This document shows, in pieces, positions 1 through 5,408 of a stretch of 8,086 bases of DNA. The stretch covers positions 1 through 8,086 of the forward strand of contig JABFWC010000494.1 in the NCBI GenBank assembly GCA_013362385.1, given 5' to 3'. The notes beneath the pieces are model-generated. The model saw nothing but the letters and a program-made list of their open reading frames with translations, was not told the DNA's origin and did no database searches. Position numbers and translations under genes: made by a program. The DNA comes from Pseudarthrobacter sp. (GTDB lineage: Bacteria; Actinomycetota; Actinomycetes; Actinomycetales; Micrococcaceae). Each line of letters begins with the position of its first letter. Position 1 is the stretch's first letter.

Positions 1-1296
1 CAGCGCGAAGATGTAGACCAGCAGCGAAACAGCGATCGCGATGGTGACATAGGTGAAGAACAGCTCCTCCTGGCCGGCCTTCTGGAAGGCCGCGCCGATC
101 AGCGGAACCGTGCCCCCGAAGAGGGAGTTGGCGATCGCGTAGCCCAGGCCCACGCCGAGGGCGCGGATGGAGGCCGGGAAGAGTTCGGCCTTCACCAGGG
201 CGTTGATCGAGGTGTAGCCGCCCACGATCACCAGGCCGCCCATCATGAGCAGGAACGCGGTGAACGGATCCTTGGTGCCGGCGAGGGTGGACAGCAGCGG
301 CCAGGTGAAGAGCACGCCGGTGATGCCGAACCAGAGCAGCAGGGGCTTGCGGCCCACCTTGTCCGAGATGATGCCGTACACGGGCTGCAGGAGCATGAAG
401 ATGAACAGCGCCCAGAAGTTGATCACGGAGGTGTCCGTCTTGGCGATGCCGGACGTATCGTTCATGAACTTCAGGATGAAGTTGGTGTAGGTGTAGAACG
501 CCACGGTGCCGCCGAGGGTGATGCCGATGCAGACCAGCAGGGGCTTCCAGTAGCCCGTGAAAAGCAGCTTGAGGGTTCCCGGCTGGGCCTGGCCCGCTGC
601 CGCGGGAGACTTTGCCGCGCTGAGCTGGTCGTCGGAGACGGTCTCCTCCATGGAGCGGCGCAGCCACAGGACCACAAGGGCCGCGACGCCGCCGATGGCA
701 AACGGGATCCGCCAGCCCCACTCGCCCAGGTCGCCCTTGGGCATGACGTTCTGCAGGATGACCAAAACCAGCAGGGCCAGCATCTGGCCGCCCACCAGGG
801 TCACGTACTGGAAGCTGGAGAAGAAGCCGCGGCGCTTGGAGGTGGCTGCCTCGGACATGTAGGTGGCGCTGGTTCCGTACTCGCCGCCCACGGAGAAGCC
901 CTGGATGACACGGACGATGACCAGCAGGATCATGGCCCACAGGCCGATGACGTCCTGGGTGGGCAGCACGGCGATGGCGAATGAGCCGGCCGACATCAGG
1001 GTCACGCTCAGCGTCAGTGCGGCCTTGCGGCCCTTGCGGTCCGCATAGCGTCCGAAGAACCATGCCCCGATGGGACGCATGAGGAACGACGTCGAGAAGA
1101 CGGCCATCGCTTCAAGCCCGGCCTGGAGGTCGTCCTTGGAATTGAAGAAGTGGGCCTGGAAGTAGGCCGCGAAGACCGTGTAGACGTAGAGGTCGTACCA
1201 CTCCACGAGGTTGCCGGCGGAGCCTTTCAGGATATTGCCCACCGCCCGCCGGGTCTGGGCTGCCTCCGTGGCAGGGATGGCTTGTTCGGTGCTCAT
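1..1296 (-). CDS. kgtP: KgtP-like 2-oxoglutarate/H+ symporter (MFS, MHS family), C-terminus cut by window edge
   Basis: Polytopic inner-membrane transporter expected to import 2-oxoglutarate or a related dicarboxylate with protons. The frame is open for 432 codons from ATG 1296-1294 to base 1, about the full length of E. coli KgtP, so only a short tail should be missing. The start is supported by a strong GAGGAGG ribosome binding site about 6 nt upstream. Visible landmarks are NLVEWYD at residues 29-35 in the first membrane segment, FLMRPIGAWFFGRYADRKGR at about 71-90 (the MFS loop 2-3 signature), GGEYGTSATYMSE, FSSFQYVTLVGGQ, EWGWRIPFAIG, and KAELFP/RALGVGLGYA near the C-terminus. These follow remembered E. 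coli KgtP almost segment by segment. The central loop (MEETVSDDQLSAAKSPAAAG) is Ala/Pro/Gly-rich. The gene is divergent from a two-component operon that may regulate it. The family is certain; substrate is inferred from similarity, and another MHS dicarboxylate cannot be excluded. Confidence 0.88.
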   Translation of the reverse strand, partial: MSTEQAIPATEAAQTRRAVGNILKGSAGNLVEWYDLYVYTVFAAYFQAHFFNSKDDLQAGLEAMAVFSTSFLMRPIGAWFFGRYADRKGRKAALTLSVTLMSAGSFAIAVLPTQDVIGLWAMILLVIVRVIQGFSVGGEYGTSATYMSEAATSKRRGFFSSFQYVTLVGGQMLALLVLVILQNVMPKGDLGEWGWRIPFAIGGVAALVVLWLRRSMEETVSDDQLSAAKSPAAAGQAQPGTLKLLFTGYWKPLLVCIGITLGGTVAFYTYTNFILKFMNDTSGIAKTDTSVINFWALFIFMLLQPVYGIISDKVGRKPLLLWFGITGVLFTWPLLSTLAGTKDPFTAFLLMMGGLVIVGGYTSINALVKAELFPASIRALGVGLGYAIANSLFGGTVPLIGAAFQKAGQEELFFTYVTIAIAVSLLVYIFAL

Positions 1297-1351
1297 CGGT
1301 GAGTTCCTCCTCGTAGTTAATGCGGCCTCCAGCGCCGGAAGGGCCCTCTCC

Positions 1352-1380
1352 AACCTATGGGTGATGCACGGCACAGCCAA
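1352..1380 (-). promoter_or_regulatory. weak candidate sigma-70-type promoter for kgtP
   Basis: Read on the minus strand, TTGGCT (1380-1375) is followed after 17 bp by TAGGTT (1357-1352). This gives a -35/-10 arrangement with correct spacing but only partial consensus matches (4/6 and 3/6). Transcription would begin near 1345, leaving about a 50-nt leader before the kgtP start. A poor-consensus promoter immediately downstream of a direct repeat is what an activator-dependent gene would show, but the match is weak enough to arise by chance. Confidence 0.25.
1360..1375. promoter_or_regulatory. possible CRP/GlxR-type operator
   Basis: GGTGA-N6-GCACA matches 8 of the 10 defined bases of TGTGA-N6-TCACA, the site bound by CRP and by the actinobacterial GlxR. 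It falls between the proposed -35 and -10 of kgtP, where binding would be expected to repress. Catabolite control of an organic-acid importer is plausible, but with two mismatches this is only a candidate. Confidence 0.3.
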
Positions 1381-1383
1381 CGC

Positions 1384-1426
1384 GGGAGCGCATTTCCTAA
1401 CACTTCCTTAGGTTTGCCGCGCTCCC
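1384..1426. promoter_or_regulatory. candidate response-regulator operator: 10-bp-spaced direct repeat inside an inverted repeat
   Basis: TTCCTAA (1394-1400) and TTCCTTA (1404-1410) are start-to-start exactly 10 bp apart, one helical turn, as expected for tandem DNA binding by an OmpR/PhoB-family dimer. The pair is enclosed by a perfect 8-bp inverted repeat, GGGAGCGC (1384-1391) and GCGCTCCC (1419-1426). A smaller CCTAA/TTAGG inverted repeat (1396-1400, 1408-1412) overlaps the direct repeats. The block lies between kgtP and the response-regulator gene and just upstream of the weak kgtP promoter candidate. Control of either or both genes by the adjacent regulator is inference. Confidence 0.4.
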
Positions 1427-1532
1427 TTCCCTGCCTGCCGGGGGACCGCCGTCGGGCGTAAACAGAGCAGGCGCGGTACTCTCCAAAGGCGGGGATAGAC
1501 CGGACACCGCATAAACAGCAAGGAACAGGGCA

Positions 1533-2201
1533 ATGGAAGTGCTGATCGTCGAGGACGACGACGCCATGGCCAGCGCATTGGAGGCCGGCGTCGCCACGGC
1601 GGGACATGCGGCCTCCAGGGTGGCCCGCGGCGCGGACGCGCTCCTCTCGCACCGGAACTTCCAGGTGATCCTGCTGGACCTGGGGCTGCCCGACATGGAC
1701 GGACTGGAGGTGCTGCGCAAGCTCCGTCAGGTCACCGACGTTCCCATCCTGGTTTTGACCGCGCGCGACGACGAACGCAGCGTGGTGCTTGGGCTGCGGT
1801 CGGGCGCGGACGACTACCTGGTCAAACCCGTCAAGCTCGTGGAGCTGCTGGCCAGGATAGAGGCGGTGACGCGGCGGGCAGGGCGCAGCTCCGCGGCGTC
1901 ACAGCACACCATCGTTTTGGACGACCTTGAAATCGACCTCGACCGGCGCGTTGCTTCCAAGGCGGCCGCACGCCTCCCCCTGACCGCCACCGAGTTTGAA
2001 CTGCTGGCCCTGCTGGCGCGCCATGCCGGGTCGGTGGTCACGCGTGAACAGATCCTGGACGCCCTGTGGGGGGATGCCTTCGTGGCCTCCTCGCGCTCCC
2101 TCGACGTGCACCTCACCGGGCTGCGTGCCAAGCTCCAGAAGCCCGGCTTCATCATCAATGTCCGCGGGGTCGGGTACCGCGTGGAGGCGGCTGCCCGATG
2201 A
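1533..2201 (+). CDS. OmpR/PhoB-family response regulator (TctD-like)
   Basis: Cytoplasmic DNA-binding response regulator of 222 aa, the normal length for the family. The receiver domain spans about residues 1-115, with the acidic pocket E7/D8/D9, phosphoacceptor D49 (LLDLGLPDMDG), switch Thr T76 (LTARDD) and K98 (DDYLVKP). The winged-helix domain occupies about 125-220, with LTATEFELLALLARHAGSVV, the recognition region SRSLDVHLTGLRAKL, and the C-terminal hairpin VRGVGYRVE. The start ATG is preceded by AAGGAAC at a suitable distance. The stop overlaps the kinase start in an ATGA arrangement, so the two are translationally coupled. It is probably phosphorylated by the downstream kinase. Its targets are not known; kgtP and its own operon are the obvious candidates. 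Confidence 0.95.
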   Translation: MEVLIVEDDDAMASALEAGVATAGHAASRVARGADALLSHRNFQVILLDLGLPDMDGLEVLRKLRQVTDVPILVLTARDDERSVVLGLRSGADDYLVKPVKLVELLARIEAVTRRAGRSSAASQHTIVLDDLEIDLDRRVASKAAARLPLTATEFELLALLARHAGSVVTREQILDALWGDAFVASSRSLDVHLTGLRAKLQKPGFIINVRGVGYRVEAAAR

Positions 2202-3649
2202 GGCTGCGGGTCCTCGGCGTCCTCAGCGTGCTCTGCCTGGTGGTGGTCTTCCTGATTTCCGGAACCATCCTGACCTCCGCTTCCCGCGAACTGACCCAGG
2301 AGCTGCAGATCAACCGGGCGGCGTCGCTGAACCGGCTGGCGCAGGTGGCGTTCGATGCTTCCGGCGACGGCGACACCGCCCGGCTGCAGCGGGAGATGGA
2401 CACGTACTCCGGACTCTATGGGGAGGGCATCGTGGTGCGCCTCCAGCAGGAGACCCTGGCGTCCGGCGGGCTAAACGCGGACCGCGCGGACGTGCAGGAG
2501 GCCCTGTCCGTGGCCCGGTTGAACGTCAGCAGAACCGCCCTCGAACCGCTGGAGCCTTTCGGACCCACGGCCCAGGTCATCTTCCGGCCTTTCGGCAATG
2601 CGAGCCAGGTCCTGGGTGCCGTGGTCCTCGAGGTCGATGCGGCAACGGCCCAGCGGAAGCTCCAGGAGCGGTGGCTCGGGGTGGCCGTCGCGGCACTCGC
2701 CCTTGCCGCGATCCTCCTGCTCGGCGCGGCCCGGGTGACCGGCTGGGTCCTGCGGCCGGTCCTGCGCCTGAACTCCGCGGTGAACGAGCTGGGCAGCACA
2801 GGCCGTGCCGGGCTCCTGCCGGAAGCCGGACCGCCGGAACTGCGGGAACTGAGCCGCTCCTTCACCGCGATGGCGCGGACCGTCAGCGCCAGCATGGAGT
2901 CCCAGCGCCAGTTGATTGCGGACACTTCCCACCAGCTGCGCAATCCCGTCGGCGCCCTGCGGCTGCGGCTCGACCTGCTCCAGCTCGAACTGAAGTCCGC
3001 GCGCGAACACGATGCCGCCGAGCGGGCAATGGCGGAGTTGGAACGGGTGGAGGAGATCCTGGACGGCGTGTTGAAGCTCGCCGCCGCGGAGCACCGGGCA
3101 TCCGAAGGTTCCCTCCGTGCCGCTGTCAGCCAGGCCGAGCAGCCCGGATCGGAACCGATCGATCCTTACCCGGTTCTCCAGGGCGAAATCGAACGGGCCG
3201 CACCGCTGGCCCGGCACGCCGGCTGCCGGCTTGTCCTGGCACCGGCGCCCCGGCAGGCCGCACTGGTGGCCTGCAAGCCTGCCGAACTTGCCCAGATGGT
3301 GGGCGACCTGCTGGGCAATGCCTTCAAGTACGCCCCCGGGGCAACCGTGACCGCGGGGGTCCGTTCCGTGCCGGGGCGGGTGGTTGTGGAGGTTTCCGAC
3401 GACGGTCCAGGGCTTTCTGAAGCGGAGCGGGCCTCGGCTGCCACCCGGTTCTGGCGGTCCCCGCGGCATGCCTCGGTCCCCGGCACAGGGCTGGGAATGA
3501 CGATCGTGGGCGAGCTGGCGGCAGCCAATGGCGGCCGGCTGGTCCTGGCCGACGCAGCACCGCATGGGCTCTCAGCCAGGATCGAGTTTCCTGTTCCGGC
3601 GGCCGGGCAGGAAACGCGCGGGTCCGGCCGGGGTGGCGGCCATGCGTGA
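2198..3649 (+). CDS. membrane sensor histidine kinase (TctE-like)
   Basis: Sensor kinase of 483 aa. Transmembrane segment 1 is at about residues 5-26 and segment 2 at about 159-181 (WLGVAVAALALAAILLLGAA). They bracket an extracytoplasmic domain of about 130 residues with no motif I recognise. A HAMP linker follows (about 183-235). The HisKA motif ADTSHQLRNPVGALRLRL has phosphoacceptor H245. The HATPase_c domain shows the N box with N374 (GDLLGNAFKYA), G1 box SDDGPGL (400-406) and G2 box GTGLGM (429-434). The start is the ATG overlapping the regulator stop; a longer reading frame upstream is a shadow of the regulator gene. The C-terminus overlaps the TAXI gene by 8 nt. The layout resembles TctE-type kinases that sense tri/dicarboxylates. 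The small outer domain and the adjacent binding-protein gene suggest indirect sensing through the TAXI protein (inference). Confidence 0.93.
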   Translation: MRLRVLGVLSVLCLVVVFLISGTILTSASRELTQELQINRAASLNRLAQVAFDASGDGDTARLQREMDTYSGLYGEGIVVRLQQETLASGGLNADRADVQEALSVARLNVSRTALEPLEPFGPTAQVIFRPFGNASQVLGAVVLEVDAATAQRKLQERWLGVAVAALALAAILLLGAARVTGWVLRPVLRLNSAVNELGSTGRAGLLPEAGPPELRELSRSFTAMARTVSASMESQRQLIADTSHQLRNPVGALRLRLDLLQLELKSAREHDAAERAMAELERVEEILDGVLKLAAAEHRASEGSLRAAVSQAEQPGSEPIDPYPVLQGEIERAAPLARHAGCRLVLAPAPRQAALVACKPAELAQMVGDLLGNAFKYAPGATVTAGVRSVPGRVVVEVSDDGPGLSEAERASAATRFWRSPRHASVPGTGLGMTIVGELAAANGGRLVLADAAPHGLSARIEFPVPAAGQETRGSGRGGGHA

Positions 3650-4649
3650 CCCTGGCATCCCGGACGGACTCTCCGCCCCGCCCCCGCGGCGGTCGGTGCT
3701 GAAGTCCGCGCTCGCCGTCGGACTCGCAGCCTGGCTGCCGCCCGCCCTGGGTTCCTGCACTGCCGGGGACCGGCCGGACCTGCTGACGGTGGCAGGCGGC
3801 GAACCAGGCGGGTTCTACCTGGAATTTTCCACGCTGCTGGCCGCCGCGCTGGAGCGCCACGGCGTGGCCCGCCATGCAAGGGCGGTGCCCACGGGCGGCA
3901 GCCTGGACAACCTTGCCGAGCTGCGGGCAGGACGGGCCGCGTTTGCCGTGGCCCTCGCCGACGCTGCCGGGCAGCAACCCGGCGGGGCGGAGATCGCGGC
4001 CGTCGGGAAGGTCTACGAAAACTACGTCCACTGCGTGGTCCGCAGGGACAGCGGCGTCCGGGACATCGCCGGGTTGGCGGGTCGCAGGGTCGCCGTGGGC
4101 CAGCCCGGTTCCGGGACGTCCATCACCGCCCCGAGGCTCCTGGAGGCGGCCGGGCTGGCTACCTCCCCGGATGCCGGGACGCCTGCTCCGGGGACGACCG
4201 CCGTCGAAAACCTTGGCCTGAACGACGGCATCTCAGCGCTCAAGGCCGGGACCGTGGACGCCCTGTTCTGGTCCGGCGGCGTTCCCACGGCGGCGATCGC
4301 GGCCGCCACGCAGGAGGTGGCGCTGGCGCTGCTGGACCTGTCGCCGCTGCTGCCGGAACTCCGCAGGCGGTACGGCGGCGTGTACGACCGCGTCCTGGTC
4401 CCGGACGGCAGCTACCCCGGAGTGCCCGCGGTGTGGACGGTCGGCGCACCCAACCTGCTCCTGTGCCGGCGGGACCTGGACGGCCCCACGGTGGAGCGGA
4501 CTGTCCAGCTGCTGGTGCACAACGCCGGCGAACTGATTCCCCAGTCCACCCTGGGCGTCCAGTTCCTCAGCGCCGAAACCCTCATCAACACCGCCGGTGT
4601 CCCCCTGCACCCGGCCGCGGCCGACGCGTACCGGGCCCTCCACGGCTGA
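3642..4649 (+). CDS. TAXI-family TRAP solute-binding protein, predicted Tat-exported lipoprotein
   Basis: Extracytoplasmic substrate-binding protein of 335 aa, in the usual range for TAXI proteins. The chosen ATG (3642) lies within the last codons of the kinase gene with GGGGTGG upstream; an earlier in-frame ATG at 3528 would overlap the kinase heavily and displace the signal peptide. The N-terminus carries a twin-arginine motif (RRSVLK, R16-R17), a hydrophobic stretch (22-36) and a lipobox-like LGSC with C39. TAXI landmarks follow: LLTVAGGEPGGFYLEFSTLL, PTGGSLDNLAELRAGRAAFA, LAGRRVAVGQPGSGTSITAP, and LNDGISALKAGTVDALFWSGG. Partner TRAP permease genes (DctQ/DctM or fused) are absent on either side. 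Being translated with the kinase points to a sensing role, although it could serve a permease encoded elsewhere. Ligand unknown; glutamate, 2-oxoglutarate or C4-dicarboxylates would fit the context. Confidence 0.88.
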   Translation: MRDPGIPDGLSAPPPRRSVLKSALAVGLAAWLPPALGSCTAGDRPDLLTVAGGEPGGFYLEFSTLLAAALERHGVARHARAVPTGGSLDNLAELRAGRAAFAVALADAAGQQPGGAEIAAVGKVYENYVHCVVRRDSGVRDIAGLAGRRVAVGQPGSGTSITAPRLLEAAGLATSPDAGTPAPGTTAVENLGLNDGISALKAGTVDALFWSGGVPTAAIAAATQEVALALLDLSPLLPELRRRYGGVYDRVLVPDGSYPGVPAVWTVGAPNLLLCRRDLDGPTVERTVQLLVHNAGELIPQSTLGVQFLSAETLINTAGVPLHPAAADAYRALHG

Positions 4650-4793
4650 CCCAACGCCCACTCACGTTTCGCAGCAATTCCTCCAACGCCCCATCACTTC
4701 CTGCCCCAAAACCACCGACGCCCCATCACTTCCTGCCCCACATCCCACAACGCCCCATCACCTCGCGCCCCATAAGTGAGCAGACGTTGGGTC
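4648..4793. repeat. 32-bp-period tandem repeat array bounded by an imperfect terminal inverted repeat
   Basis: Four units begin at 4654, 4686, 4718 and 4750, exactly 32 bp apart. Each has a conserved core of about 23 bp beginning ACGCCCCATCACTTCCTG and a 9-bp variable stretch. Units 2 and 3 have identical cores, unit 4 differs at a few positions, and unit 1 is the most diverged. The ends are inverted: 4648-4665 (GACCCAACG...CTCAC) pairs with 4776-4793 (GTGAG...CGTTGGGTC) at 15 of 18 positions, so the right end is an inverted copy of the same motif. The left arm starts inside the TGA stop codon of the TAXI gene. The period is not a multiple of three and no convincing protein reads through it. 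It could act as an intergenic REP/MITE-like element or as the 3' end of the operon; no U-rich terminator tail is present. Confidence 0.7.
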
Positions 4794-4806
4794 GGGTTTC
4801 GGCGTC

Positions 4807-4815
4807 TTATCCACA
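4807..4815. other. isolated DnaA-box consensus sequence
   Basis: TTATCCACA is an exact match to the DnaA-box consensus. It stands alone between the repeat array and the small unknown gene. There is no box cluster, AT-rich unwinding element or dnaA/dnaN nearby, so this is not an origin. It may titrate DnaA or be a coincidence. The rest of 4794-4888 shows nothing else I can identify. Confidence 0.25.
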
Positions 4816-4888
4816 TACGCGCTTCCGGCTGTCGCAGGGCCGGCAGTTTCCTCCCTACTGTTTGGACGACCAGGAGAGCAGGAAGGAA

Positions 4889-5407
4889 GTGAGGATCACG
4901 GTGGGCAGGAACCAGCGCCGGCGGGCGGTACAGAGGGATCATGCCCGGAGCGGCTTCGGGGACGCCATGCCACATGCCATCCCGAATGAATCGCTCACTC
5001 CGGACCGCACTATACGCGACTTGGAGTCCCTACTACCGTCCTTCGCCCGCTGGTATGGCGCCCGAGGCGTCAACATGAACGTGGCCACTGTCCTAGAGCG
5101 CCTGACCGTCTTTTATAAGCTCCATGCAGAATATAGTGGGTGCCCGAAAGCAACGACTTTGGATACCGAGTTGCTGGCGGAACTGGTCCCCGCACTGCTC
5201 GAGCGCAATCCAGATGTTTGCACTTCGTTCTGCATCGCCCTGCACGAATTTGTGCGCTTCCTCGGAGCTTTCGGTAAATGGTCCGGCAGCGAAGAATCCT
5301 ATTGGGCCGCGCTCGACATCCTGCGTGACGAAATACTCGATGGACTAGCCATGACGCCCAGTAGTTTGAGTGCTGCCCATGGGTGCGCCTTGGAAGGTAG
5401 ACGATAA
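4889..5407 (+). CDS. hypothetical protein, small and mostly helical, atypical composition
   Basis: I do not recognise this protein. From GTG 4889 it would be 172 aa, with AGGA five bases upstream. GTG 4901 (GAGG six bases upstream, 168 aa) and ATG 4967 (146 aa, no clear ribosome binding site) are in-frame alternatives. The first 25 or so residues are Arg-rich and look unstructured. From about residue 40 the sequence is a run of likely amphipathic helices (TIRDLESLLPSFARWYGARG, NVATVLERLTVFYKLHAEYS, LLAELVPALLER, SFCIALHEFVRFLGAFGKW, YWAALDILRDEILDGL) with three Cys and no signal peptide or membrane segment. Base composition is visibly less GC-rich than its neighbours, and codons rare in such genomes occur (ATA, CTA-CTA, AGT, TAT), suggesting acquisition or a fast-evolving orphan. 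It ends one base before the convergent regulator gene ends. Confidence 0.55.
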   Translation: MRITVGRNQRRRAVQRDHARSGFGDAMPHAIPNESLTPDRTIRDLESLLPSFARWYGARGVNMNVATVLERLTVFYKLHAEYSGCPKATTLDTELLAELVPALLERNPDVCTSFCIALHEFVRFLGAFGKWSGSEESYWAALDILRDEILDGLAMTPSSLSAAHGCALEGRR

Positions 5408-5408
5408 C

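Noticed and set aside
2471..3565. Minus-strand frame opposite the histidine kinase
   Set aside because: It lacks any family motif and is fully overlapped by a kinase with all catalytic boxes intact.
4654..4772. CRISPR array
   Set aside because: The repeats are regular, but the variable parts are only 9 bp, the outer units are diverged, there are four units, and no cas genes are present.
4648..4793. Intrinsic transcription terminator of the regulator-kinase-TAXI operon
   Set aside because: The inverted arms are separated by about 110 nt and no U-rich tail follows on the plus strand.
4807..4815. Replication origin
   Set aside because: Only one DnaA box, no AT-rich unwinding region and no replication genes nearby.
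4433..4888. Long upstream extension of the small unknown gene overlapping the TAXI gene and repeats
   Set aside because: The frame overlaps the well-supported TAXI gene and is Pro/Arg-rich low-complexity sequence through the repeats, typical of a shadow frame in GC-rich DNA.
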